Source of the DNA: Agrobacterium tumefaciens str. B6
GTDB lineage: Bacteria > Pseudomonadota > Alphaproteobacteria > Rhizobiales > Rhizobiaceae
Assembly: GCF_001541315.1 (NCBI RefSeq)
Contig: NZ_LMVK01000052.1
Coordinates: forward strand, 62,001 to 126,000
Direction of reading: 5' to 3'
Length of the DNA stretch: 64,000 nt
Shown: in pieces, positions 48,397 to 57,228 of the stretch
How the letters are laid out: each line of letters opens with the position of its first letter
Position numbering within the stretch: position 1 is the first letter of the stretch
Program-made: the position numbers and the translations under genes
The notes under the pieces: generated by a model
The model's database searches: none
What the model saw: only the letters and a program-made list of their open reading frames with translations
Told to the model about the DNA's origin: nothing

Positions 48397-49952
48397 AAAT
48401 GACAGCAATAACCACGGATCTGCCACGGGCAACACCCGCCTCACGTGGCACAGATCCGGCGATAATCCTTGCCATGCTGGATGAGATCAAACGTCACGAT
48501 CTCGAATTGCATAGCCTTCTTATCTGGCAGGATGGCGCGCTGATCACCAGCGCTTACTGGGCGCCTTATTCCGTTGCTCGCCCGCATATGATGCATTCCG
48601 TGACCAAGAGTTTTACCTCCATGGCGGTTGGTTTGGCGGTGTCGGATGGCCTGCTGTCGGTCGATGATGCGGTGCTGCAATTTTTCCCTGACTATGCAGG
48701 ACCGGTCGACGATAACTTGCGCGCCATGAAGGTACGGCATCTGCTGACCATGACCAGCGGTCATGGGCGCGGAATTTCCGGTGGCTCCTGGCGTCGGGTG
48801 CTTTCAAGCTGGGTGGACGATTTTCTGCGCCAACCGAGCCCCCACAATCCCGGAGACGTGTTCGTCTACGACAGTGCCGCAAGCTACATGCTGTCTGCCA
48901 TCGTGCAGCAAGTCACAGGACGGTTGATCGCCGATTACCTCAGTGAGCGGATTTTCCAACCGATGGGCATGTCTGCCACCATGACATGGGATACGGGTAC
49001 CGACGGCGTCAACACCGGTGGCAACGGTCTCAGCTGCACCAGCGAGGATATGCTGAAACTCGGCATATTACATTTGCAGGATGGTGAATGGCAGGGTCGT
49101 CAGCTTTTGCCGCGCCAATGGGTGCAGGCGGCAACCGGCATGCAAATTCGGGATGTGGTGCTCGGTGTGTTTACCGGAGACCATTATCTCGGTCCGGGCG
49201 AAGTTGGTGATGGTCAAAAGGTTAGCCGGCGTGAAGGCTACGGATATCAATGGTGGCGTGGTCCCCATAACAGTTTTTCTGCCAATGGTTTGTTTGGCCA
49301 GTATTGTATCGTCCTGCCGGAAGAAAATGCGGTCGTGGCGTTTACCGGCGGGTTGGAAGACAGTGATCGCCGTGTCCATCAGCTGATCTATGATTTACTG
49401 CGTCCAGCGCTCGGGAAGGGTGGTGGCACGTCTGAGAGTGCCGAAAAACTGGACGCGCGTCTGGCCGGTTTGAAGCTGGAAAATTATGCAGACAAGGCGT
49501 TTTCGCCGGACAAAGTGCCATGCGGCACATGGGTTATCGAGCCCAACGATCAAGGTATCGAGAGCATTTCTCTCGCCACCAACAATACTGAGCTGAGTAT
49601 CATTCTTCGCGACGCCGATGGTGAACATCACGTGCGGGCCGGATGTGGTTTTTACATTGAAACTGTCACCACTATACCCGGCGCAAGGCTGCACCATTCC
49701 TACCAGCCAGCCGAAGGATTGAGGGTCTTGGCCTCGGCCCGTCTTCTTGAAAATGACGGTGCCGACACGGTTCTGGAAATGGACTGGATATTCGTTGAAA
49801 CGGCGTTTCGCGATACTGTTCGCTTACGTTTTGCAGATGGCTCGGTGACGCTTTCGAGGAGGGTGAATGTCAATTCATCCGAGCTTGAATTGCCTGACAT
49901 CAAGGGGCGACTGCTGGAGCAGCATGCAAAGGAGAAACAGCCCCATGGTTGA
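48393..49952 (+). CDS. beta-lactamase-fold serine hydrolase
   Basis: A 519-residue hydrolase of the class C beta-lactamase/esterase family. The catalytic pair Ser69 and Lys72 lies in MHSVTKSFTS, the second motif is in VYDSAASYMLSAI, and GYGYQWWRG follows in the third-motif region. Residues about 385-519 form an extra beta-rich C-terminal domain. No signal peptide is seen, so it acts in the cytoplasm. Relatives cleave esters, amides or D-amino acid peptides. The ATG overlaps the ATPase stop in ATGA, so it is part of the uptake operon and probably processes the imported compound. Confidence 0.88.
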   Translation: MKMTAITTDLPRATPASRGTDPAIILAMLDEIKRHDLELHSLLIWQDGALITSAYWAPYSVARPHMMHSVTKSFTSMAVGLAVSDGLLSVDDAVLQFFPDYAGPVDDNLRAMKVRHLLTMTSGHGRGISGGSWRRVLSSWVDDFLRQPSPHNPGDVFVYDSAASYMLSAIVQQVTGRLIADYLSERIFQPMGMSATMTWDTGTDGVNTGGNGLSCTSEDMLKLGILHLQDGEWQGRQLLPRQWVQAATGMQIRDVVLGVFTGDHYLGPGEVGDGQKVSRREGYGYQWWRGPHNSFSANGLFGQYCIVLPEENAVVAFTGGLEDSDRRVHQLIYDLLRPALGKGGGTSESAEKLDARLAGLKLENYADKAFSPDKVPCGTWVIEPNDQGIESISLATNNTELSIILRDADGEHHVRAGCGFYIETVTTIPGARLHHSYQPAEGLRVLASARLLENDGADTVLEMDWIFVETAFRDTVRLRFADGSVTLSRRVNVNSSELELPDIKGRLLEQHAKEKQPHG

Positions 49953-50802
49953 TGATGAACCGGTTGCGATTTACCGCATGACGCATGAGACATTTGCGGC
50001 GCGTATGAAACGCCCCGCAGTCATTCTCATTCCGCTTGCCTCGCAGGAAGAGCAGGGGCCGCATGCGCCGATGGGTGACTTCATGCTGACCGAACGGCTG
50101 GCAGAAATGAGCGCTCGAGCGGGTGATGGGCTGACAGCACCTGTTCTGCCGTTTGGCCATGCCGAATTTTTCCGTGCTATTGCCGGTGGAATTCAGCTGC
50201 GTGCCGCAACGTTCACCGCTGTGCTTGAGGATATTCTGACTTCCTTCCTTGATCACGGCCATGAACAGTTGCTGATTTTTAACGGTCACACAACGAATGC
50301 ACCGCTGATCGATCAGGTTTGCCGCAAGTTGCGCCGCGAAAAAGGCGTGCTGATACCGGCGCTGAACATCTGGCAGAGCCTGCCGGATAGCCTGTGGAAG
50401 ACACTTTACGGTGATGATGCAACGCGTGTGCGCGGTCACGGCGGCGAACCGATGACCTCGGTCTATATGCATCTTTTTCCCGACCTGGTGCGAACAGAGG
50501 CGATGCGCGATCCCGCGCCGCGTGGCAGCGTGTTCGGTCTGCCTGTTGGTGGGGTCTCTGCCACGCGTTTTGAGGGAATACCGGTGCAGATACCGATTGA
50601 TTGCACCGAGGTCGATCCAGCCGGCATGCTCGGTGGTCGGGCCTCATTGGCAAGTGCTGAAAAAGGTCAGGTGATCTGTGACCATATTGTTGGCCATACC
50701 GCGCGGCTGATGCGCCATCTTGCCGGTTTCGATCCACGAAACGCTGTACAGCCTTTTGAGGCGCCTACCGCAGGGCCGTCGCAAGGAGAAAGCCATGACT
50801 GA
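49945..50802 (+). CDS. creatininase family protein
   Basis: A 285-residue metal-dependent amidohydrolase. Metal and active-site motifs are PLASQEEQGPHAPMGDFMLT, LPFGHAEFF, LLIFNGHTTNAPLIDQVCRK and RVRGHGGEPMTSVYMHLFP. The family opens creatinine and other cyclic or N-formyl amides; no creatinase or sarcosine oxidase gene is nearby, so creatinine itself is unlikely. AAGGAG precedes the ATG at 49945, and the start overlaps the serine hydrolase gene by eight bases. Cytoplasmic. Confidence 0.88.
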   Translation: MVDDEPVAIYRMTHETFAARMKRPAVILIPLASQEEQGPHAPMGDFMLTERLAEMSARAGDGLTAPVLPFGHAEFFRAIAGGIQLRAATFTAVLEDILTSFLDHGHEQLLIFNGHTTNAPLIDQVCRKLRREKGVLIPALNIWQSLPDSLWKTLYGDDATRVRGHGGEPMTSVYMHLFPDLVRTEAMRDPAPRGSVFGLPVGGVSATRFEGIPVQIPIDCTEVDPAGMLGGRASLASAEKGQVICDHIVGHTARLMRHLAGFDPRNAVQPFEAPTAGPSQGESHD

Positions 50803-51493
50803 ATTACGTATCGGTGCGATGCCGGTTAAGCCTCCGCAGGAGGTAATCGATGCATTGCAGCAGATTGAGACGGCCAGTGTCGGGCATCTGCGTCACACCG
50901 GTTTCATGAGTGGTTCCATTCAGGCGGTCTTGCCGCAACAACAGGCCCGCGCCGGGGGTGCCGTCACGCTCGCCATTCCCGCCATGTGCTCGACGCTGTT
51001 GCATTACGCGCTGAACCAGGTGCGCCCCGGCGACATGCTGGTGATCGACCGGCTGGGCGACAGTCGCCATGCCTGCCTCGGCGGTGCGGTTGCACGGGCT
51101 GCGCGTACGGCAGGTGTTGCCGGTGTTATCATTGACGGTCCGTGTACAGATGTCGCGGAGATCATTGCCGAAGGGCTGCCCGTCTGGTGCCGTGGTGTTT
51201 CGTCTGTCACGACCCGCCAGCTTGATCTCGGCGGCACATTCAATCGTCCGATCGCCTGCGGTGGTGTGCCGGTTTTGCCGGGCGATATCGTGTTGGCGGA
51301 TGCGTCAGGCGTGGTGGTGCTGCCAGCAGATGAGGCAGCAGACATCGCTGAGATCTGTATCGCTCGTGAGACACGTGTTGCCCGCACTATGCAGCGGCTG
51401 CTCGATGGCGAAAAGCTCGGTGATATCACCCGTGCGATGGACAAGGTGAATGCGCGCCTCAACCCGGGCGCAACGGAAGGAACACAAAAATGA
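50795..51493 (+). CDS. RraA family protein (aldolase/decarboxylase-like)
   Basis: A 232-residue RraA-fold protein. It has LQQIETASVGHLRHTGFMSG, the phosphate/oxo-acid site region RPGDMLVIDRLGDSRHACLGG, GVIIDGPCTDVAEIIAEGLP and GDIVLADASGVVVLPADEA. Catalytic members are 4-hydroxy-4-methyl-2-oxoglutarate aldolases and oxaloacetate decarboxylases; there the key residues are an Arg and an Asp. The typical RD pair appears here as GPCTD, so a different role is possible. ATG 50795 overlaps the creatininase stop. Confidence 0.85.
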   Translation: MTELRIGAMPVKPPQEVIDALQQIETASVGHLRHTGFMSGSIQAVLPQQQARAGGAVTLAIPAMCSTLLHYALNQVRPGDMLVIDRLGDSRHACLGGAVARAARTAGVAGVIIDGPCTDVAEIIAEGLPVWCRGVSSVTTRQLDLGGTFNRPIACGGVPVLPGDIVLADASGVVVLPADEAADIAEICIARETRVARTMQRLLDGEKLGDITRAMDKVNARLNPGATEGTQK

Positions 51494-52383
51494 CCCCGCT
51501 CTATAGCCAGTTGCAAGATGTCACGCTGGACGGTGTGCTTTCGGTGATTGCACCTCGCGTACCTCTGGTGCCGATGGTGTTTGACAGTCCCCATAGCGGT
51601 CTGGACATGCCCAAGGGATTTAACCCTGCTGTTTCCGCAGAGCGTGTGAGAGTGGCGGCCGATACGTATATCGATGATCTGTTTTTGTCGGCATGTGATG
51701 TCGGTGCGCCGCTACTGAGTGCACATTTCCCACGCAGTTTTCTCGATGTGAACCGGTCCTTGCTCGATATGGACACGCAGCTTGTGGACGGTGATTGGCC
51801 TCATCCGGTGCGTGAAAGCGCAACCGCAAAACGTGGCATGGGGTTGATGTGGCGTTATGCCTGGGGCGATGAGCCAATGTATGCGGCACCCATGAGTGTG
51901 GCGGAAGCCGAGGCGCGGATCGCCACCTACTGGCAGCCCTACCATGAGCATCTGGCTGGCCTGCTGAATGCGGTCTACAGCCGGTTTGGTCGCGTTTATC
52001 ACATCAACTGCCATTCCATGACCGCTGTCGGCCATGCGATTTCGTCTGATCCGGCGGGAGCGGTGCGGGCAGATATTTGCCTTGGCGATCTGCATGGCGG
52101 GTCGGCCTCCGGCGAATTTATAGCGCTGATCACCGAAACTCTCGAAGCGGAGGGGTTGGTCGTTGCGCTCAACAAACCTTTTCGTGGCGCAGAACTGGTT
52201 GCGGCCTATTCGAACCCGGCCCTTCAACGCCACAGTGTGCAGTTTGAGATCAACCGCAAGCTCTACATGGATGAGACAACGCGCGAGCGTAACGATGGTT
52301 ACGAGGCATTAAAGGGCGTGCTTGCCCGTATGAACCGCGTGCTGGCCGATTACGCCAGCCGGCAACCGCCGAAAAAACTCTAA
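51490..52383 (+). CDS. N-formylglutamate amidohydrolase family protein
   Basis: A 297-residue zinc hydrolase of the HutG/N-formylglutamate deformylase family. Visible motifs are PMVFDSPHSGLDMPKGF, SACDVGAPLLSAHFPRSFLD, the metal-binding HINCHSMTAVGH and CLGDLHGGSASGEF. It would remove a formyl group from an N-formyl amino acid, leaving formate. The remaining histidine-utilisation genes are absent, so the formyl amide probably comes from the pathway of this operon. The ATG overlaps the preceding stop codon. Confidence 0.9.
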   Translation: MTPLYSQLQDVTLDGVLSVIAPRVPLVPMVFDSPHSGLDMPKGFNPAVSAERVRVAADTYIDDLFLSACDVGAPLLSAHFPRSFLDVNRSLLDMDTQLVDGDWPHPVRESATAKRGMGLMWRYAWGDEPMYAAPMSVAEAEARIATYWQPYHEHLAGLLNAVYSRFGRVYHINCHSMTAVGHAISSDPAGAVRADICLGDLHGGSASGEFIALITETLEAEGLVVALNKPFRGAELVAAYSNPALQRHSVQFEINRKLYMDETTRERNDGYEALKGVLARMNRVLADYASRQPPKKL

Positions 52384-52396
52384 GGGGAATCGTCTC

Positions 52397-53230
52397 ATGT
52401 CTGCCCAGCAAAAGGCCGTGCCACTCAATTTCTATCGCCGCGGCCGCACACCGATTTTTGCGTCGCGTATGGATCAGCGCTTTTCGTGGTGCTGCTATAT
52501 TCCTGAAGGATATGATCCGGCCGGTGAAACTGTACATCCCCTTGCCGTCCTCGTTCATGGCAGCCTGCGGGATGCTGATATTCTGCGTGATGAATTCGTC
52601 GACTTTGCCGAACAACATCAATGCGTCCTGCTGGCACCGCTTTTCCCGGCGGGCATTGATGACCCTGATGATCTGCACAACTACAAACACATGATCTATC
52701 ACGGCATTCGTTATGATCTTGTTCTGCTGGATATGATCGATGAACTGGCGACACGTTACCGTGTCGAGAAGGACAAGGTGTTGATGCACGGCTTTTCCGG
52801 TGGTGCGCAATTTGCCCATCGTTTTCTCTATCTGCACCCGCGCAGGCTTCACGCCGTTTCGGTCGGTGCGCCCGGTACCGTCACGCTTCCCGATGATCGT
52901 GCAAATTGGTGGGTCGGTTTGAACGGCATGGAAGAGATATTTGGCCAACCCATTGATATCGACGCCATGCGTCAAGTGGCCGTGCAGCTGGTAATCGGTG
53001 ATGCGGATATCGAAACCTGGGACGTCACCGTCGGGCCAAAATCACCCTTCTGGATGGAGGGTATCAATGACAGCGGTGAAACCCGCGTTGAGCGCTTGCG
53101 CACCCTGGAAAAGGGCCTGAAGGCGGTTGGTGTCGAGCCACGTTTCGATACGGTTGCCGGCATCAGCCATGATGGCACCGGTATTCAACCACCCGTCAAG
53201 GCATTCTTCTCGGCTGTTCTCGAAGGCTGA
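52397..53230 (+). CDS. alpha/beta hydrolase (esterase/PHB depolymerase-like)
   Basis: A 277-residue alpha/beta hydrolase without signal peptide. The oxyanion strand is HPLAVLVHGSLRDADILRDE, the nucleophile elbow LMHGFSGGAQFAHRFLYLHP with Ser in GFSGG, and the late His may be in ISHDGTGIQPP. Similar to polyhydroxybutyrate depolymerase-like esterases. Substrate unknown. It is the last gene of the rightward operon, 13 bases after the deformylase gene. Confidence 0.87.
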   Translation: MSAQQKAVPLNFYRRGRTPIFASRMDQRFSWCCYIPEGYDPAGETVHPLAVLVHGSLRDADILRDEFVDFAEQHQCVLLAPLFPAGIDDPDDLHNYKHMIYHGIRYDLVLLDMIDELATRYRVEKDKVLMHGFSGGAQFAHRFLYLHPRRLHAVSVGAPGTVTLPDDRANWWVGLNGMEEIFGQPIDIDAMRQVAVQLVIGDADIETWDVTVGPKSPFWMEGINDSGETRVERLRTLEKGLKAVGVEPRFDTVAGISHDGTGIQPPVKAFFSAVLEG

Positions 53231-53261
53231 GAAAATATCGGTTGGCCGAGGATTGCAACGT

Positions 53262-54140
53262 TCAGTCTTCGGCCAGAACAGATGTGGCGACCCACCGCAC
53301 CACGTTTTTTGTGCCCTCAGGTTCGCCAATCGTGACGCAGCGCGTGTTGACCGCAAACTCCGGTCTCTCAACGGTTACATTGGCGCGTTGCATACCAATC
53401 GTTGCTCGGAAATGAACCTGCTCCGGGCTGGAGATTTCGCTCTCCGTTTTATGCAGTGTCAGCTCCCCTGTTATGCCGCGCTGTCCTGCCCATTCCAGTA
53501 GCGCAATTTCCGCCGTCTGTGTTGGCGCGTCGTAGGAAGGGTTGCCGCGATAGGCGGGCAGGTAGGGGGTGCCCTGTTCAAGGCAGCTGAGAAACTCGCC
53601 AACCTGTGATGGTTCCAGTCGGCTGTAACGGGCCCGTTGCGGTAAAACGACAAGCGAGGCGGCAAATCGGCATCCGCCGAGATGGGTAGATTGCAGGATA
53701 CGGAAACGACTTGGGTCTGCCGCCTGCCGCAGGGCCTTCCATGTCGCGAAGCCGTAACGGGCGCAGCAAGGGTCCTGTTTGCCATCGGTGCAGCACACGA
53801 TGGTCAAGCGTGGGTCATGTGTGCCGTCAAGCACGCCTCCACCGGCAATATGCAGCAGCAGCTGTTCGGCTTCCTCAGGCGTCACATGGTCTCTGACAAT
53901 ATCCTGATGCGTGAAGCCGATGTCGTCGCCATCAACCAGAGCGACGTGAATGCCCGCGGCATTGGCAGCCAGAATTGCCTGCCCGAGCCCTTCCGGCATA
54001 TTTTTCGATTTGATGCGTGGCACTCGCCAGTCACCGCGCGGCCAATGCAGCAGCACATAGCTTTTTGACGATGGGCCAAGTCCAGATGCCGGTTCGCCGC
54101 GCTCAGCACACAGGTCACGGCAGAAGATACGTGCTGCCAT
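53262..54140 (-). CDS. sucrase/ferredoxin-like protein (thioredoxin-fold [2Fe-2S] ferredoxin)
   Basis: A 292-residue protein of the sucrase/ferredoxin-like family. The ligand region is CCTDGKQDPCCARYG (Cys116/117 and Cys125/126) followed by STHLGGCRFAAS (His153 and Cys157). In yeast Apd1-type relatives the second pair is HxGGH and the [2Fe-2S] cluster has two His ligands. Here the motif is HxGGC, so a three-Cys, one-His cluster or four-Cys cluster is possible. Redox partner unknown. It lies 6 bases downstream of the GntR gene and is probably cotranscribed, within cluster 2. Confidence 0.85.
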   Translation of the reverse strand: MAARIFCRDLCAERGEPASGLGPSSKSYVLLHWPRGDWRVPRIKSKNMPEGLGQAILAANAAGIHVALVDGDDIGFTHQDIVRDHVTPEEAEQLLLHIAGGGVLDGTHDPRLTIVCCTDGKQDPCCARYGFATWKALRQAADPSRFRILQSTHLGGCRFAASLVVLPQRARYSRLEPSQVGEFLSCLEQGTPYLPAYRGNPSYDAPTQTAEIALLEWAGQRGITGELTLHKTESEISSPEQVHFRATIGMQRANVTVERPEFAVNTRCVTIGEPEGTKNVVRWVATSVLAED

Positions 54141-54146
54141 CTGCGA

Positions 54147-55115
54147 TCAATCACCCAGCCGGGCAGGGCGCGCCTCACCACTCGCAGAAGAACGGCTGAG
54201 ATGGCGGAAGAGGATGGCCGAAGCCAGCTTGCGGTCATCGCTTTTGATGGCTTCGAGGATTGCCAGGTGGTCCCGTGCCGCTTTGCGTACGCCAGCTTCG
54301 CTTAGTTCAGCAAATTCGGCATATTCTGTCATGCGCCGAAGGCTGTTCTGACGGCGGATCGCCTGTTCGAGAAACCGGTTGTTGGCCCAGGAAACGACGG
54401 TTTCGTGGAAGCGAGCATTTGCCTCAAACCAGGCCGACCCTTCAATCGATGCTAAGGGAGCGTTAAGCAGTGCCGTCTGTTCACTTTCGAGCTCCAGCAG
54501 CATGTCCATGTCGACTCGGAATGTATCTTCCATGACGGCGCCGCATTCGATAATGGCGCGGAATGCATAACTTTCGTTGACCGCCTGCCGATTGTCGAGG
54601 CATTCGGCAAAACGCCAGCCGTGCCCTTCACGCCGTTCAGCCAGTCCTTCGGCCGACAGGCGCATCAGCGTGCGACGCACGACACCGCGTGACGTCCCGA
54701 AATGTTCAAGTAATTCGGTTTCGGACGCTTCGCTGCCGATCAGGCCGTTGGCTCTCGCGTGCATAATTTTCCGGTACAGCACATCGATCTCTGATGGTGG
54801 CACAATCTCCTCAAAGCGGTCATCTGCGGAAGGTACACGCACGAGGATGAAGCCGCGATTTTCGGTTTGCGTTACAACTCCCTTCTCAGCAAGGAATTGC
54901 AGTACCTGCCGAACAGGCGTACGCGAAATGCCGAATTCGCGGGCGAGAGCGGCGTCAGAAATTTTCCCTCCGATTGGCCACTTACCCGCACGGACAATGG
55001 GTATCAATTTGCGAACGACTTCAATCTGTAGAGGACTAAGAACGCCGTCCACGGCACTCGCTAAATTTGGGGCACCCTTTAGAATAGTCACTTCTTTATA
55101 AACCCAATCTATCAA
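54147..55115 (-). CDS. GntR family regulator with two winged-helix domains
   Basis: A 322-residue regulator with a tandem arrangement. Winged helix 1 (residues 30-93) contains ISDAALAREFGISRTPVRQV and TENRGFILVRVP. Winged helix 2 (112-170) contains SETELLEHFGTSRGVVRRTL and LSAEGLAERREGHGWRF. A C-terminal FCD-like domain (175-310) with FHETVVSWANNRFL binds ligand. Most GntR proteins have a single such domain. The start is a TTG at 55115; a GTG at 55091 is possible. It is near the end of cluster 2 and could regulate the hydrolase operon. Confidence 0.87.
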   Translation of the reverse strand: MIDWVYKEVTILKGAPNLASAVDGVLSPLQIEVVRKLIPIVRAGKWPIGGKISDAALAREFGISRTPVRQVLQFLAEKGVVTQTENRGFILVRVPSADDRFEEIVPPSEIDVLYRKIMHARANGLIGSEASETELLEHFGTSRGVVRRTLMRLSAEGLAERREGHGWRFAECLDNRQAVNESYAFRAIIECGAVMEDTFRVDMDMLLELESEQTALLNAPLASIEGSAWFEANARFHETVVSWANNRFLEQAIRRQNSLRRMTEYAEFAELSEAGVRKAARDHLAILEAIKSDDRKLASAILFRHLSRSSASGEARPARLGD

Positions 55116-55350
55116 ATGATTTATGCGCGGCTATAATACAATTATCTAGTCATTTCGAAGCGAATAATTGGTTGTATCTTGCTTTTCGTCCTTTCACAAT
55201 TTTCGGGAGCAGGTCGGGTAGGGTGGTGGTGCCAATCCGCTGTACACGCCCTGACAAACATACAGTCCGGACACACCAAGTCCTACGGTCAGGACCTATT
55301 GATTTTGGCAGCCACCGATGATTCAGGCTTCTGGAGAAGGAGCCTGACTG

Positions 55351-56098
55351 ATGAGTAATTTATTTTGGCTGACGGACGAGCAAATGGCTCGTCTTCAGCC
55401 CTATTTCCCCAAGAGCCATGACCCTCAGCGCGTTGATGATCGGCGCGTTCTGAGTGGCACATCTTCGTCAACCGCAACGGTCTCAGGTGACGCGATGCGC
55501 CGAAGGAATAGGCCCGTCCAAGACGCTTTATAACCGCTGGAAACGTTGGGGTGACAAGGGCATCTTTCTCCAGATGATGGAAGGGCTGGCTGTGCCTGAA
55601 GCACCGGAGTGCAAGACGATCATGATCGACGCGACTTATCTCCAGGCTCACCGCACGGCTTCCGGCCTGTGGGTAAAAAGGGGGCGCGGGCCACCTGATC
55701 GGTCGCACGAAAGGCGGCATGAACACCAAGCTTCATGCCTTGACAGATGCCAGCGGCCGCCCGATCAGTTTCTTCATAACGGCAGGTCAGGTTAGCGATT
55801 ATACCGGTGCTGCCGCCTTGCTTGACGAGCTTCCCAAGGCCAAATAGCTGTTGGCCGACCGTGGATACGATGCCGACTGGTTTCGTGACGGTTTACAAGC
55901 GAAGGGGATCACTCCCTGCATTCCGGGTAGGAAATCCCGGAACAAGAACGTCAAACACGACAAGCACCGCTACAAACGGCGCAACCGGATCGAGATCATG
56001 TTCGGGCGTCTCAAGGACTGGCGACGCGCTACGACAGGGGCCCAATGGCCTTCTTCTCCGCCATCGCTCTCGCTGCAACCGTCATCTTCTGGCTCTGA
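55351..56098 (+). pseudogene. IS5-family transposase, multiply broken
   Basis: Three frames must be joined to follow a DDE transposase of the IS5 family (IS427-like). Pieces are FWLTDEQMARLQPYFPKSHD; then TLYNRWKRWGDKGIFLQMME and MIDATYLQAHRTASG (first Asp); then TKGGMNTKLHALTDASGRPI, LLADRGYDADWFRD (second Asp) and RNRIEIMFGRLKDWRR (Glu). A TAG at 55845-55847 interrupts the third frame, and a further shift precedes the C-terminal AFFSAIALAATVIFWL. The element is inactive in its present form. Terminal repeats cannot be defined with confidence; weak similarity links the segments near 55320 and 56105. Confidence 0.85.
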
Positions 56099-56340
56099 TC
56101 AACGAGTCCTGAGCCTAACGATCATCTCGGCAACGCGTCAGAGCGCGTGTCCGAGACCGCATGCGCTGCCTGAACCGTCTGACTATACGGGCGCTCATGT
56201 TTTGTGCCTGTTCATGACCTGTCTCGTCGAAGTGGGCCGGGTTGGACGCAAGAGCTGCTGTTTCGATTCCCTTTTTTGGGTGTCCTTTTATCCTAGCGCG
56301 ACGCGAGTCGATTTCTTAGCGCTACTGCAAGCCAACGATG

Positions 56341-57141
56341 CTACTGTTTCCCGAATATCATTTCGAGCGCCGCGTCTTCTGGCATTCCAGCGACAGTGCC
56401 GATACTGCCGTCAGCCTTTTTGAAAACAATCGCCGGAGTGCCGCCAAAACCCAACTCGGTCATCAGATTGGCATTGCTGTCGAGACTGGCCGCGGACTTC
56501 GCGCTGATCGCAGACGCGGGCTTGATTCCGCCGTCCCTGTGCTTCAACTCGTTTTCCGTCAGCGCGCCGGAAGGGGACTTCGCCTCGAGTATGGCGGCGG
56601 CCTTCGCAGGGGAATCCTGACGGATCACGCCGACCATGACGTGTCGCAACTGGACCTTTCCACTTTCGACCCAAGGCCGCGCGGCGTGCCAGAACTTGTT
56701 GCAGTACGGGCAATTGGGGTCAGTAAAGGTGTAGACGATCCTGGGCGCCTTCGCCTTGCCATCCGCAACCCATGTCGAACCCTCGAGCTGTTTCCAGCCG
56801 CTCTCAAGGATCGGTTTCTCGGCCAACGCCTTCAACTGTGCGGCAGCCATATTCTGGCCATCGGCATCCACAAGCGTGCCGACGACCACGTGCTTGTTAT
56901 CCGGGGTCAGATAGATGGCAAGCGGCTGGGATCCGGCCTTCGCGGCGAAAGCCCGCAAGCCACCGGGCACGTCCATCTCACCGAGGATCTTCAATCCCTG
57001 AAGTTCGATGGACTTCAAAATCGGAGGCAGTTCCTTGGATACCTCCTGTGCCTGGGAGGGCACGGCCGTGACAGGACTCGCAACAAGCGTAATGAGGAGC
57101 GCGGAGATGCAGGCATGGCGCCTGTAGTTCACATTTATCAT
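56341..57141 (-). CDS. dsbG: thiol:disulfide interchange protein DsbG
   Basis: A 266-residue periplasmic V-shaped thioredoxin-fold protein. The signal peptide ends near SQAQE (residue 32), followed by a dimerisation domain (35-125) and a catalytic domain with CPYC at residues 144-147 (TDPNCPYCNKFWHAA). The cis-Pro is in GFGGTPAIVFKKADG. In E. coli, DsbG reduces sulfenylated single cysteines of L,D-transpeptidases and is kept reduced by DsbD. The dsbA-like and dsbD genes lie just upstream, and an 11-bp-spaced CTTAA repeat is located in the 5' region. Confidence 0.92.
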   Translation of the reverse strand: MINVNYRRHACISALLITLVASPVTAVPSQAQEVSKELPPILKSIELQGLKILGEMDVPGGLRAFAAKAGSQPLAIYLTPDNKHVVVGTLVDADGQNMAAAQLKALAEKPILESGWKQLEGSTWVADGKAKAPRIVYTFTDPNCPYCNKFWHAARPWVESGKVQLRHVMVGVIRQDSPAKAAAILEAKSPSGALTENELKHRDGGIKPASAISAKSAASLDSNANLMTELGFGGTPAIVFKKADGSIGTVAGMPEDAALEMIFGKQ

Positions 57142-57182
57142 TGATGGGGTCCTTGTGTTTTAAATCAGGGTCAGCGCCCAAC

Positions 57183-57200
57183 CTTAAGTGAGTATTAAGG
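57183..57200. promoter_or_regulatory. response-regulator box 3 (before dsbG)
   Basis: On the minus strand CTTAA occurs twice, 11 bases apart (read as CTTAAT-N5-CTTAAGG; plus strand CTTAAG at 57183 and TTAAGG at 57195). It lies 42 bases upstream of dsbG and matches the boxes at 59711 and 61812. OmpR-type regulators bind direct repeats with this period. Confidence 0.6.
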
Positions 57201-57228
57201 CTCACCGCTCGCAGGTTGCTGCGCCAGG

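Noticed and set aside
49945-50802. Creatinine utilisation
   Set aside because: Only a creatininase-fold gene is present; no creatinase, sarcosine oxidase or cytosine deaminase-like partner is nearby, and the family has other substrates.
51490-52383. Part of a histidine utilisation (hut) operon
   Set aside because: No hutH, hutU, hutI or hutF gene is present; the deformylase-like gene is coupled to unrelated hydrolases.
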